DNA from: Malurus cyaneus samueli
Taxonomy: Eukaryota; Chordata; Aves; Passeriformes; Maluridae
DNA: 64,000 bases
Direction: 5' to 3'
Assembly (NCBI GenBank): GCA_009741485.1
Contig: CM019219.1
Span: 31,599,340 to 31,663,339 of the forward strand
Part shown: piece by piece, positions 38,201-49,498 of the stretch
Layout of the letters: every line of letters starts with the position of its first letter
How positions within the stretch are numbered: position 1 is the stretch's first letter
Notes under the pieces: model-generated
Told to the model about the DNA's origin: nothing
The model's input: the letters and a program-made list of their open reading frames with translations, nothing else
Databases searched by the model: none
Translations under genes and position numbers: made by a program

Positions 38201-40833
38201 TGGGGCTTTGCTAAAGGTATTTCCTGGATATTTTTTTCCCTCTTCACACCCTGGTGTGGAGCATTGGGAAAGCTCCATCCCACCAGTTCTTGCCCCAGCG
38301 ATCGGGGTCTTCCCCTTTAATTCCCATTTTTTCCCATGTCTATCTTCATAGTAGCTTTTTATGTCATTCTAGGGTGCAGGAGGCTTCTTTTATATTTATT
38401 AATTTTCTTCTCATCTCCTAAGTGAGATGATGGCAGTCAGAGGAGGGAACTCAGCCCCAATCCAGAGGCTTGTGCTCTGTAAAGGCGTCACTGTTTAAAA
38501 AGTGCGTGTAAAGGTTAAACTCTTCTACAGCTTTGGAGCACTGCAGGAAGTGGCAGGAAGGATGAGGGAGATAAATTGCCTTTTCCTGCCCATCAAAAAA
38601 TGAAAAATCTCATCCACACGATGCCAGCTTTCTGTGCTGGGCATGGGATGCCACGCTGGAATTTTGGGGTGGCTGCAGCCAGGTTTGCCCTTTTCTCAGG
38701 CTGCATGTTGAGCATTCTCAAGCGCAATATTGGAGGTAGCAGAGATGCTTGTGAGGCAGCTCCCTGGCAGCTCAAACCATTCCCAGCCCTTTTCCTGCCA
38801 GCAGGGAGTTAAAGCACTTGCTTTAAACCCAATTTAAACCCCAATGCCTGGGCTCTGTTCACAGCAACAACATTGCACGCTTCTTCTCCTTCCTATTTGA
38901 TTTTTTTTTCTCCTTATTTTCCCTGATACTTTGAAATATTCCATTGATTGTTTTTTTTTATCTCCTCCACTTTTGAAAAGGCTGCCAGGAAGGTCTGGTC
39001 AGCAATTCAACAGGGAAATGGACAAAGATGGAAAAGGGGGATTGCGAGCGGAAGGGAGAGCGCCTGACATCTGGACGGGGCTGATGCGCGATAAGGAGGG
39101 AGGGTTGTAGGAAATCTGCTTGATCTCCCGCCAAAGCAGGGCTCAGACCCCAAGCCAGGTCCGTGTGGATGGAGCCCAGGTTGCCCAAATCCCTGGGAAT
39201 GCCTGTGGATCAGGTGGATGGAGGCCTGGGCTCCCGCTCGCTCGAGTTAAAAGTCTTTGCTGATGACTTCAAAGGGCTGTAAAACCCAGATTATCTGCCT
39301 TGTCCATTTTGACTGGGGCAGATAAGGAATTGCATAAATAAAAAGGAAGCTGCTGCTTCCAGCCTGAGTCCCCAGAAGATGGGAAATGCTTGTAGGACCA
39401 GCCAGGGGCTTGGGGGGGGTGATGTCCTTTCCCCTTAAGGATTTGGGGCTGGAGCAGCTGGTTTTCAGTAAAATCCATTAAGCCAAACAGGGATATGTTT
39501 GGTGCTGCTTTGGGGCTTCAAACACCCTTTGGCTCCTGTGGAATTGGGTGCCAGCATTTTGGGTTCATGGCAGATCACTGACCCTGGCCCAGCCCAGCAC
39601 AGATCTGGGGGACAGCTGCAAATCCAGGCTCAATTTTGCCACTGAGGTCCCATTGTGGGTTTGGGCTAGGGCAAAGTTTTGCTCTGTGCCAGAGAAAAAC
39701 CAGACGACAAAAGCCCAGCTTTTGGGGAAGGAGTTTTTCCATGAGTGCAGAAGTTTGTGTGCAAGGAAAACAAAAAAATAGCAGTTGAATGCACAGTATC
39801 TTCCTTTTTTTTTGGTCCAATATAGTTTTTTTTTTAAATTTTTTTTTAAAGGACAAAGAAGGTAAGATTAGGCATGGAAGTAATTTGAGCCGCTGCCTGT
39901 GTTGGAGATAACTTTCCATAAGAGATGCTGGCTCGGATGTTTCTTTCTCTCCATCCACAGGTGAGAACAACTTCAATCCAATACAGAAAGGCAGAGAGGG
40001 AAATGTTTAATTGTCCCCATTCTGCTGCAGGCTGATAAGCTGCCATTGATTTTCTGTAGCCAAGTCTCCAGAGTGAACGTGGGTGATGTTTGTGCAAGTG
40101 AGTGCGCGAAAGTTTCTCACTCCTTGGGTGTTCCTATTTCTCCTGGAGAGGGCTTGATGCTTCCTCCAGAAAATGACCATTTGCAGTACAAATGTGTATA
40201 GGTTTTGGGGGTTTTTTTCACCCTTTTTAGTTCCTTATGAACTTCCCACCAGAGTGGGGAGAAAGGTCTCAGGAAAAATGTCCTTTCACCAACGTGTATC
40301 CCTCAACCTGGAGCTCAAGGCAGGTTCATATTCACCCTGTCCTTTAAAACCTTCTGTTCCAGTGGTCTGATCCCTCCCTGCCCATTTCTGCCTGCAAACT
40401 CACAAACTGGGCATTTCCCAATAACTTGAACTATTTCGTCCCAAAGGACTCAAAAATATCCAGGTGACTCTTTATCTGCTTATTCTGGGGGTTTGATGGA
40501 AAGAAAAATAAATGAGCACAGGGAGAAGGATTGTCTAGCAAGTTTTATGTTCGTTTCAGAAGCCTGCAAGCTCCAAAAATTTTGGAAGACAAGCTGGAAC
40601 CTGGCTGCTTATCTCACCTGAGCCTCCAAACCCACAGAGGTTTTTATTTTCCTCAGTGCTAATTATAAAAAAATCATTTTGTGACCACAGAGAAATGTCC
40701 AAAGGAGCCAAAAAGGAAACAAGCAGCGTTCAGATGTGGGGGGATAGGAAGAAGAGACAGCACCAACCTCCCTGGAGATGTAATAGGCTTAGCGGTCCTG
40801 CTTGACACATGTCGGATAAAATTAAAAAAAAAA

Positions 40834-40834
40834 N
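40834..40834. other. Single ambiguous base (N), right edge of duplicated block
   Basis: The N follows a poly-A run (ATTAAAAAAAAAA) and precedes GTGTGTTTTAGACCCC, a sequence unrelated to what follows the same poly-A in copy 2 (CCCACAACAGTG). It marks the right end of the inserted block. Confidence 0.97.
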
Positions 40835-43800
40835 GTGTGTTTTAGACCCCAAAACAAGCACTGCCACACAGATAACGGGGCCAAAGTGTCAAACAGCTTT
40901 GTGCAGCATCTTCTGGAATTCTGGATTGTCAGCGGGCCCAGCAGTGATGAGACCAATTCAAAGAAAGGGTCCAGCATGGGATTTTAAACAGAAGCTGAAA
41001 CCCCGTGGAGTCTCTGTCAGAGTATGGAAAGAGCAGGCTGCTGGCAGAGTGTGTTGGGCTGGCTCTCTTTTTATTCCTTTTCCCAATATTTCTGCACAGC
41101 TGATGGACTTTGGGTGTGACACGGAGCAGCCACACCGATGTCCCTTCGGTGTGCACGCCTGGTGGCAGTGTCACCACCAAGATGACAGCAGAGAAGGGTC
41201 CTGCACTGACCCTTTTCCCCTCACATCCCCAGGAAATCCAGGCAGGTTTCTCTTGTAAAGCCTCCTCTGGGCTTTTGTTCCTCCAGCAGACACAGCCATC
41301 GCCCCTGGGAGCTTCCTGCTCAGTTGGGAGCTGGGTTAAATTCAGCATTCCCACGAAATGTCTCTGGATATATTTTACAGTTTTAATACTTGTCCTCTGT
41401 GAAGCATCTCCCTTTCATGCTAAATGTGCCTCTATTATATGCATGGCTTGTTTTCAAATTCCTGGAGGAGGCTGGAGGCTCGGGCAGGCTGTAGGAACAC
41501 ATCCCTGCAGCTCCCAGGAAGGCTCCCAGCTTTATGGAACTCTCAGCCCTGGGTGCAGCATTTTCCCTGTGCCTCCTGGGCAGCCTGGCTGGAGGCTGCA
41601 GTTCAGGCTTCTCCCAGGCACAGGCCACGAGTGTTAGACAGAAAAAACATTCTGGAAGGGCAATGCATTGTTTATTCCACCTGCTGGGGAAAGCCTTCAT
41701 CTCTGGATTTGGAGACCTCCTGCGGTCACTGCGGATTTAGGAATCCTACCCCACTGACAGTGATTTTATTAACCAGCCTGCCAGAGCTTCTTTTGTCCGT
41801 TCTAAAGCTTGGCTTGTTTGTCATTAGCTCTGAGGTCCTGCTAAAAGAAGTGAAAAACCAGCCAGGCCTAGATTTTTACTTTGCTGGTAACAGTTTGGGA
41901 TTTATTTAGGGTTGGAGGCTGTAGATGCCCCATTCCTGGAAGTGTTCAAGGCCAGGTTGGATGGAGTCCTGAGCAAGCTGACCTCGTGAGTGACATACCT
42001 GCCTAAGGAACTGCATGACCCAACCCAAATTAGGGGTTGGAATAAAATCTGTGACTTTTAAAAACGATTTCCCCTGGTTCTCCTGATTTCAGTGGAAGTT
42101 GTTTCCAAAGGAAGTGGGAATACATCAGTCCCTGTTTCCAGGCTCCTGATTTTCTCTTGACCAGGATCTGACCATGCAGGAGATCAATCTCTTCTTCCCC
42201 TGTGGAAAATGGACAGCCCAGAGAAAATTTCTGGGAGAAGTAACAAGGTCATGGTGGGAAAGCCTTCCTGCCCCTGGTGGACATCAAGGTTGGCATCCAG
42301 TGGTCCCACCAGGAGCATTCCCAGTACAAACCAGTCCGGACTACGCTGGGCTCTTGGGAAGGTCGCTTTCCCTCGCCGCTCGTTTGGGGCTTGCAAGACA
42401 AATGTTGGATTTGAACGACTCTGCTGCGGGCAGCCAGCACAGAAAATCAATTAAAATACCAGGCAGCTTAGAAACAGGAGCTTTAATTACTCACAGCCAG
42501 GTCTTTAAAAGGGGAACAAAACCATCAGGCTGCAGAAAGGCCTCCTCTGCCCTTGGGTTTGTTACTCCCGAGCTCTCAGGATGTCTCCATGGAGCGTTTT
42601 CCGCACATCCAGAGTAGGATGGATCTTTGGGGGGAACTTTGTGACCCCTGAACATCAGTGGGGTGGGGGTTCCCTGCAGGCTGGGGGGGTCTGGTGGTGC
42701 CAAGGTGTTGGTGTTTCCAGTTTCAATAATGACACAGACATTAATGGGATAAAAAGGGTTTTACCTCGGTGTTTGGGATCCCTGGTGCACAACTCGAGGG
42801 GAAATGCGTATAACACAGATACAAGTTTTATACATGGCTCAAATTAGCAAATCTATCTAGGATTTCCCAACAGGAAACTTAAAAAATGAAGTATTGTCCC
42901 CCTATTCTAATGAATCCCCTCCTGGATGAGGCCAGATCTCAGTTTACACAATGTGTTTCCAGAGAGGAGGCTTCACCCAAGGTTGGAGCCTCAAATTTGA
43001 GATAGCACAGAGCACGCTGACCTCTTACTGAGGATGTTTGGTCTCTGCCCAGCAGAACCCCAAAACTAAGCTGGAATATTATCAGGCTACAGGAATTACA
43101 AGATACAGCTAAGGGTACAGGGGGATGCATGAAGAGTACAGGAAATGTATAAAAGTATATAAAAGGTTGCATAAAAAGGAAAGGCAGAAATCATCAGGCA
43201 TCATTGGCAGCGGGGGATGAAGCTGCCTGGCAGAGGGTGTCCCATGGCTGGGACTGGGATTTGGGATTCTCATCCGCAGCAAAGGCAGCTCAGGGAGTGT
43301 TTTCCTTATCAGTGGTTTGGGTTTGCAAGCCCAGGAGACAGCCCCAGCACACTCAGTCGTGCTGGCAAAGTGGTGGGCATGAAGGGGAAAAAAAATTGTA
43401 TTTTTATCCGGGAACGCCGGGCTGCAGAGCCTGTTTATCCTGTCTGCCTGTTTCTAACCCACCCAACATGGGATTTCGGTGGCTCTTTGGTGGCCCCGCT
43501 CCTCCTTCTCCTCCAAAGCAGCCCTGTGCCCTTTGCTGGGGCTGTTGCACAAGCAGAGCGGCGTGGCAATAACACCCAGAGCATGGAAAGAGCCAAACAA
43601 AGCTCTGGTGAAACTCTTGTGGGCTTCCCAAATGCCTGTGCACGTCAATGTCCTGCTGGGAACACAGAGAGGCTCGCTGGGATCCAGCCAGGGCTGGGCT
43701 GAGCCTCTCCTCACCTCTCCCAGCCCACTGGAACAGTCTCCAGGCTTCTCTGCAGGATGTGCTGTGCTGCCTGCCAAGAAGAACGAGAGGAGGGAGCCCG

Positions 43801-44496
43801 GGTTTGTTTTTTGGGAAGGAAAGGCGAGACAGGCTTTGCTTTGTGCTCCCGATCCAAAGTTTGGACTTTGCACAAACTTCCAGCTCTTCTTCCTGACTGC
43901 CTGCCACCAGCAATTCCGAGCCTTCTGCCCCCTGGACGTCGTTCCCCCGCCCTAAAAGGAGGCAGGATGATTTAAACCCCTCATCTAGAGGAAAAACAAC
44001 AATAATAATAAAAAAAGAATCCGCCTGGGAAGAGGAGAGGAGGCTTCTGCCTGCCTGCAGGGAGGAAGGCGTTTAAAAATATTCCCTGTTGACAGAGAGA
44101 TGAGTTACTGCAATCCCTGAGCAGAAAGGCTGTGCTGGGCAGTGCTGGGGCTCTGCAAAAGGGGCTTCCACCAGTGATGGCTGCTTTTTGGTGCTCCTGG
44201 TCTGAATTGCAGCCAAACTTGTCGTGGATGTAGCTCAGTGTGTTCGCACCGTGGTTCCAGGGGATGGTGGGGCCAGGCTGGGGAGGCTGCAAGGGACACA
44301 ATTCTGGGCTTGAGGGTGCAAGAAACATCTTGAAGGTAAAGAGCTGAGCTCAGCCAGCAGCTTAGGAAGAGCAGTGACACTCTATCACTGAAAATCCCTC
44401 CCTCCTGCTGAGGGGGAGAAGGCTGAATGTGCCTTTTGGGTCACTGGGGTGGAGCTGGTGCTGCTCTGGGATAACTGGGATGTGACTGTGGGGGTG
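40835..44496. other. Gene-free unique sequence
   Basis: No supported coding exon. Overlapping frames at 43204-43955 on both strands have no recognisable domain. AT-rich patches occur near 41735-41900 (TTTTATTAACCAGCC, GTCATTAGCTC). One CR1 copy is listed separately. A (AAT)-like stretch lies at 44000-44016. Confidence 0.62.
41914..42055 (+). mobile_element. CR1 LINE fragment, diverged 3' end
   Basis: GATGCCCCATTCCTGGAAGT and GTTCAAGGCCAGGTTGGATG match CR1 near its 3' end. The following part is degraded (GGTTGGAATAAAATCTGTG in place of the normal tail). It is about 140 bp, old, truncated and non-coding. Confidence 0.85.
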
Positions 44497-44978
44497 AGTC
44501 CAGAGGAGAGGGCTGGCAAGGTGATTAAGGGGATGGAGCCTCTAATGAGAAAGATCCTAAATAGGACCTCTCCCACGAGGAAAGGCTGGGAGAACTGGGA
44601 TTGTTCAGCCTGGAGGGGAGGAAGCTCTGGGGCAACCTAATTGTGGCCTTTTAGGGTCTGTTGGTATTTAAAGGGGCTACAAAAGAGCTGGAGAGGGACT
44701 TTAAGGGAGGGGGACTGGCTTTACCCTGCCAGAAAGCATGGGAGGATGGGACAGATGGGACATCAGGAGGAAATTCTCCCCAGGAGGGTGGGCAGGCCCT
44801 GGCACAGGGTGCCCAGAGAAGCTGTGGCTGCCCCTGGATCCCTGGCAGTGCCCAAGGCCAGGCTGGACATTGGGGCTGGGAGCAGCCTGGGACAGTGGGA
44901 GGTGTCCCTGCCTGTGTCATAGGTAGTGGAACCAGCTGATCTTTAATGTTCCTTCCAACCCAAACCAGTCTGTGATGG
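44497..44978 (+). mobile_element. CR1 LINE fragment, about 480 bp of 3' end
   Basis: This is the longest CR1 on the + strand here. It runs from GTCCAGAGGAGAGGGCTGG through GAGGAAAGGCTGGGAGAACT, TTGTTCAGCCTGGAGGGGAG and CAGAGAAGCTGTGGCTGCCC to the tail CCTTCCAACCCAAACCAGTC. The segment 44800-44912 is identical to 48461-48573, which points to a comparatively young subfamily. There is no intact reading frame. Confidence 0.93.
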
Positions 44979-45095
44979 TTTTATGACAGGATTCCCTTTG
45001 GAATTTCTTCCATCAGGGAGTTGGGATGAGCAATCCCCCTCTCCCAGCTGCTGTGCCCAGCTCTCCTGCAGCTCAGAGCTCTGCAGGGTGGTGCT

Positions 45096-45144
45096 GTGTG
45101 CCATAACCCTGTCCCCAGTCCATGTGTGTGATGACCCTGTCCCT
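45096..45144. repeat. Orphan copies of the 21/28-bp minisatellite unit
   Basis: GTGTGCCATAACCCTGTCCC, followed by a decayed second unit (GTGTGATGACCCTGTCCC), is the same motif as the large array at 45896-46795, but about 750 bp away. This suggests that the sequence between has been inserted into, or grown at, the edge of the array. Confidence 0.75.
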
Positions 45145-45837
45145 TGATGCCTTAGGATTTTTAGTTTCTATATTTTAAACTATCTGTATTCTTGTATTTC
45201 TCCAGTGTACAGCACTGAGCTCCCGTTCTCCCATCTTTAGACAAAACAATTCCTCTCTGAGCCTGAAATCTGAAGGCACTTCACTGCTCAGGACCCCAAA
45301 ATCTGTAAACAACAGTGATTTGGGGGGAGCAGCTTGGAGTGTTTAACATCATCACCTGAAGGTGTCATTGGAGAATTGGGGCTCAATATGTTCATGAGAC
45401 AGAACTTATAAAAGGTGAAGATCTCATGACTCAGGGCTCATTTTGGGTGTAGCCTCAGGAGAAGGCTTTGTCTGCCTTTAATGTACCAGTAGGCCTGGAT
45501 TAAATTTGTCTGCTGTAGGGGAGTGTTAACAGCCTGCATGGGAGAGAAACACCACGTCCTTGGCTACCTTTGAGAAAAAGAGATTGGAATGTAGAATTGA
45601 TAATACAGGTGGCTGATAATTATAAATATTACTAATACTGTAGCTTTTGCAAACTCACCAATCATATACTGATTAGTAAATAAACAGCTGTCTCTTAACC
45701 AATGTATGTTTGATACAAATGTATGCACTGGTTGTTAAAGTGGCTAAAAGAGGTCTATCCCAGAATAAAGAGATTACTTTTGTGTGTGTATAGGTGTGTC
45801 TTTGTTATTTTGTGTTGCTGTCTAACCAACAGCGACA
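45145..45837. mobile_element. Possible solo-LTR-like insertion
   Basis: The segment sits between two parts of one minisatellite. It starts near TGATGCCTTAGG and ends near GTCTAACCAACA (TG...CA ends). It carries a polyadenylation-type AATAAA (in CCCAGAATAAAGAG, about 45765) roughly 70 bp before its end, followed by a GT/T-rich stretch, as in an LTR R-U5 region. I could not find a convincing target-site duplication and do not recognise the family. It could instead be ordinary unique sequence. Confidence 0.33.
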
Positions 45838-45895
45838 GTCTGCTTTTATTCTCTTAACTTTGTCTGGCACTGTTTCAGGTGAGCCTTGTTTTGGG

Positions 45896-46795
45896 CATCA
45901 CACTCTGTGTGTGCCATAACCCTGTCCCATATCCCTGTGTGCCATAACCCTGTCCCTGTGTGCCATAACCCTGTCCCTGTGTGCCATAACCCTGTCCCAG
46001 TGCCATAACCCTGTCCCCTATCCCTGTGTGCCATAACCCTGTCCCATATGCCCATAATCCCTGTCCCTATCCATGTGTCCATAAACCTGTCCCTATCCCT
46101 GTGTGCATAACCCCTGTCCCCATATGCCATACCCTGTCCCCTACCTGTGTGCCATAACCCTGTCCCCATATGCCATAACCCTGTCCCCTATCCCTGTGTG
46201 CCATAACCCTGTCCCCATATGCCATAACCCTGTCCCCTATCCCTGTGTGCCATAACCCCTATCCCATGTGTGCCATAACCCTGTCCCTATATAACCCTGT
46301 GTGCCATACAACCCTGTCCCTGTGTGCCATAACCCTGTCCCTGTGTGCCATAACCCTGTCCCCGTGTGCCATAACCCTGTCCCCTGTCCCTGTGTGCCAT
46401 AACCCTATCCCTGTGTGCCATAACCCTATCCCTGTGTGCCATAACCCTGTCCCTGTGTGCCATAACCCTGTCCCCTATCCATAACCCTGTCCCCTATCCC
46501 TGTGTGCCATAACCCTGTCCCTGTGTGCCATAACTCCTGTCCCTGTGTGCCATAACCCTGTCCCCTATCCATACCCTTCCCTATCCCTGTGTGCCCATAA
46601 CCCTGTCCCCATGTGCCATAACCCTGTCCCTGTGTGCCATAACCCTGTCCCCTAACTCATAACCCCTGTCCCTACTCCCTGTGTGCCATAACCCTGTCCC
46701 TGTGTGCCATATCCCTGTCCTTCCTAGTCCCCTGTGTGCCATATCCCTGTCCCCTGTCCCTGTGTGCCATAACCCTGTCCCCTATCCATGTGATC
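45896..46795. repeat. Minisatellite of 21-bp and 28-bp units
   Basis: The core 21-bp unit is GTGCCATAACCCTGTCCCTGT. Longer units add CCTATCC (28 bp), and others have CCATAT in place of CTGTGT. Units of different types alternate. Each holds one TAACCCT, the vertebrate telomere C-strand heptamer, but never in tandem. One-base losses are frequent in the interior (for example CCATACCCTGT). Short frames such as MCHNPVPVCHNPVP are by-products of the 21-bp period. Confidence 0.95.
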
Positions 46796-47298
46796 CAGCT
46801 GACAGAGCTTGCCACGTGCTGGAGCCAAGAGATGACTTTGCAGGAACAGCCCAGGTCAAAATAAATTGTTTTCTGGCATTCTGAGATGATCTAAACCCTG
46901 CTTTCCCCAGGTGAAAGGGAACAAAGGCCCTTGCCTGCTCAGGAAAGAGCCTGGAACAGCATTTTCTGTGAGCCACGAGAGTTTAATAGGGGTAAACAAA
47001 GAGATTTGGGGTTAATTTACTCGGGATAGGGCAGGGGGAAACAGAAGCTGTTGGTTTGGAAAAGCTGCCATTCTTGTGTCAGTAGCAGCAGGGTGGCACC
47101 AGGGTTTCCCTTCCTCTGCTCAGGTACAAAATCACACAGAAAAACTAACTTATCAGCCTAGGAGGGGATTAAAAATTAAAATTTTAAAGGGAATTACTCC
47201 TCTGGGACAGGTGGCAAAGCGAATCTTTTCCAGAGTGGTGAGCTGAGCCTTCACAGCTGGGGATTTTCTCTGAACTTTGGTAAAATCCTCATTTTTTT

Positions 47299-47391
47299 CA
47301 TAGAATTGCAGAATGGTTTGGGTTAAGAAGGGACCTCAGGGGTGATCCCATTCCAGCCCTCATGCCATGTGCAGGGATTCATGCTGCTCCT
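47299..47391 (-). mobile_element. CR1 LINE scrap, 3' end
   Basis: CATAGAATTGCAGAATGG, GGTTTGGGTTAAGAAGGGAC and GATCCCATTCCAGCCC are the reverse complement of the CR1 tail, with the terminal CATAGAAT-type repeat preserved. About 93 bp remain. Confidence 0.88.
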
Positions 47392-47650
47392 GGCAGGTGA
47401 CACAGAGGGTTCCTGGGCCTTTGCTGTAGAAGTTTGCTCTGCTGGGTTTGGAAATTAGAGGGACACATGGAAAGAGAAACAATTTTTGAGGATTTTTAAA
47501 AATTCTTGAGGGTTTGGAATGCTGACATTAGCCTTTTTTTCCTCCAAAGGCGTGTAGTTCCATGTTACTGCAGTCCCTGGAGAACCATGGCATGAAGGGA
47601 CAATTCTTTATTCCTTGCTCTGAGCTTCCAAGCTGTGAACTAAATAAAAT

Positions 47651-47763
47651 CCCTCCTTCCTCTTTCCTGTTTTTTTTTTCTTCTTTTTTTTTTCCCTAGG
47701 TGTTCTTCCTGTTTGTTTCCCATTTCTTCCCTTTCTTTTCCCTTTTTTTTTTTTTTTTTTTTC
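47651..47763. repeat. Polypyrimidine tract with long T runs
   Basis: About 113 bp on the + strand are almost only C and T, apart from a short AGGTG interruption at 47698-47702 and a few G/A bases. It includes T runs of 10, 11 and about 20. The CCCTAG at its centre resembles a 3' splice acceptor, but no exon with a recognisable product follows. Confidence 0.85.
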
Positions 47764-48460
47764 TGAGCTCAAGCATGAACTGTGTCAGAACAACCTTCAT
47801 TTTGTCCCTTGAAAACAAAACCCTGCTGAGGGATTGAGGCTGAAAGTCACCTTTTGGGTGGGCTCTGAGCTCTCCAGAGAGAATCCCAGTTCTCATCCAA
47901 AGCTAATAGAGAGAAAATTTCCCTAGGAAATAGCAACATGGGCCTGAGAGCATTAAAGTGGAGCTTTATGCCAATTAATAGTCAGATAATTACAGCCCGT
48001 CCCCTTCTACTTGCTGCTGACTTCCCCATGTAATTTTCTTTTAATTTTTGCTTAATAGGCAGGCAGGAAAGATGAGCTGCTCAGCGTGCTGCTGGCATTT
48101 GATGTGTGGTGGAGTCAGCAGCAGGGAAGAGCGATGCCCTCCATCCATCTTGGATCAACCTCTGGGAGCAGGGATGGTGCTGGAGGGGCTGGTGGTGCTT
48201 GGCAAGGGATGGAGAAACTTCAGGAAAATGGAGGGGGAAAGGTCAAGCTGGAGAGAAAAGGCAGGATGGTGAGCAGAGCTGGGTGCTGCTTCAGCACCAT
48301 CATGGATTTCCCTTGCTCTTCCCCCAGGTGCTGAAAGTGCTCTGGGTCTTTTCAGGAGCCAGAACCTTATGGACTTGCTCGTTTTCACATCTGGAAATGC
48401 AAAACTGGCATCTTTTCCACCCACAAGAGTCTCCCTGTCCCATGCAGAGCGGGGAGACAT

Positions 48461-48640
48461 TGGCACAGGGTGCCCAGAGAAGCTGTGGCTGCCCCTGGAT
48501 CCCTGGCAGTGCCCAAGGCCAGGCTGGACATTGGGGCTGGGAGCAGCCTGGGACAGTGGGAGGTGTCCCTGCCATGGTGGGGGTTTGGAACAGAATGAGC
48601 CTTCAAAGTCCCTTCCAACCCAAACCATTCTGGGACTCTG
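48461..48640 (+). mobile_element. CR1 LINE fragment, 3' end
   Basis: It starts GGCACAGGGTGCCCAGAGAA and ends CCTTCCAACCCAAACCATTC, the standard CR1 terminus. Its first 113 bp are identical to 44800-44912. It is 5'-truncated and non-coding. Confidence 0.93.
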
Positions 48641-49090
48641 AAACTCCTGTTAACACGGGGCAGTTTGCTGAGCAGCTCCCAGCACTTCCAGGGTAATATG
48701 ACCCAGACATTTGGGGTTTTCCTTCCACAGAATTAACTTCCAGAAAGGCAGGGAACAGGAGGAATGAGAGAGGCCAAGACGCCTGAAATCACATTTACCA
48801 GGCCACACAACTGGTGCTTTTTGTTCTTTCTCTCTTATTTTTTTTTTTTTTTTTAATCTCACCCCCAGGCTGAGCTTAACCCGTGGGTACCACTGTTATC
48901 AGACAGCAGGCAGAGGGGAGAGAGAAACCAGCTTGTGCCTGGGAACCAAAACAGACCCTGTGCACAGTTTTAATTTGATGCTCATCAAAGCCTGCAACTC
49001 TGGTTGCTTTTTTTTTCTTTTTCTGCTTGGAATTGGTGTGGCAGAGCCTGGCTGGTGGAAGTTTATCTGACTTTTATGTCAGGGCTGGCA

Positions 49091-49498
49091 CGGAATCACA
49101 GAATCAGGGAATGGTTTGGGTGGGAAGGGAAATTTAAAACCATTTTGTTCCACTCCCTTTCATGGACAGGGACACCTTCCACTATCTCAGGGTGCTCCAA
49201 GCCCTGGCCTTGGGCACTTCCAGGATCCAGGGCAGCCACAGCTTCTCTGGGCACCTGTGCCAGGGCCTGCCACCCTCCCGGGAAGAATTTCTCCCCAGAA
49301 TGCAATCTACCCTGCTTTCTGTCAGTGTGAAGCCATTCCCCCATCCTGCCTTGACCCAAAGTCCCTCTCAGATCTCTTGACTCCCTTTAGACACTGGAAG
49401 AGGCTCTGAGTTCTCCTGAAGCTGAGCAATCCCAATTCTCCCAGCCTTTTCCTATAGGATGGGTGTTCCTTCCCTCTGATCACCTCCATGCATTCGCT
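49091..49498 (-). mobile_element. CR1 LINE fragment spanning the copy-2 boundary
   Basis: The reverse complement reads as continuous CR1, from near 49498 through the segment shared with copy 1 to the proper 3' end at 49091 (+ strand: CGGAATCACAGAATCAGGG, ATGGTTTGGGTGGGAAGGG). The duplicated block begins at 49276, inside this element. The CR1 shows no break there, which indicates that copy 2 is in its native context. Confidence 0.9.

Larger units (their letters stand above)
32000..40833 (+). repeat. 8.8-kb duplicated block, copy 1 (N-bounded)
   Basis: The whole segment is repeated in the same order and orientation at 49276-58029. Copy 1 has intact homopolymers and a clean dinucleotide repeat. 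It starts part-way through a CR1 and stops in a poly-A run, both typical break points of a short-read contig. It contains no supported gene; its frames, such as 36190-36807 (-), have no recognisable domain. Contents include CR1 scraps, a (AC)11 microsatellite and enhancer-like AT-rich blocks. Most likely this is a misplaced or allelic contig rather than a true duplication. Confidence 0.93.
46796..49090. other. Gene-free sequence between minisatellite and CR1
   Basis: Contains two CR1 scraps, a long pyrimidine tract and a poly-T run (48838-48854), otherwise unique sequence. The frame at 48106-48696 (+) reads through the CR1 and is not a gene. No RNA gene or exon was recognised. Confidence 0.65.

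Noticed and set aside
46245..46884. Short ORFs with repeated VCHNP motifs
   Set aside because: By-products of the 21-bp minisatellite period (7 codons).
47696..47765. Possible exon after a polypyrimidine-AG
   Set aside because: The downstream frame is only Phe/Ser/Leu-rich translation of the T/C tract itself, then ends without a donor I can support.
48106..48696. 196-residue + strand ORF
   Set aside because: Half of it reads through a CR1 3' UTR (48461-48640).
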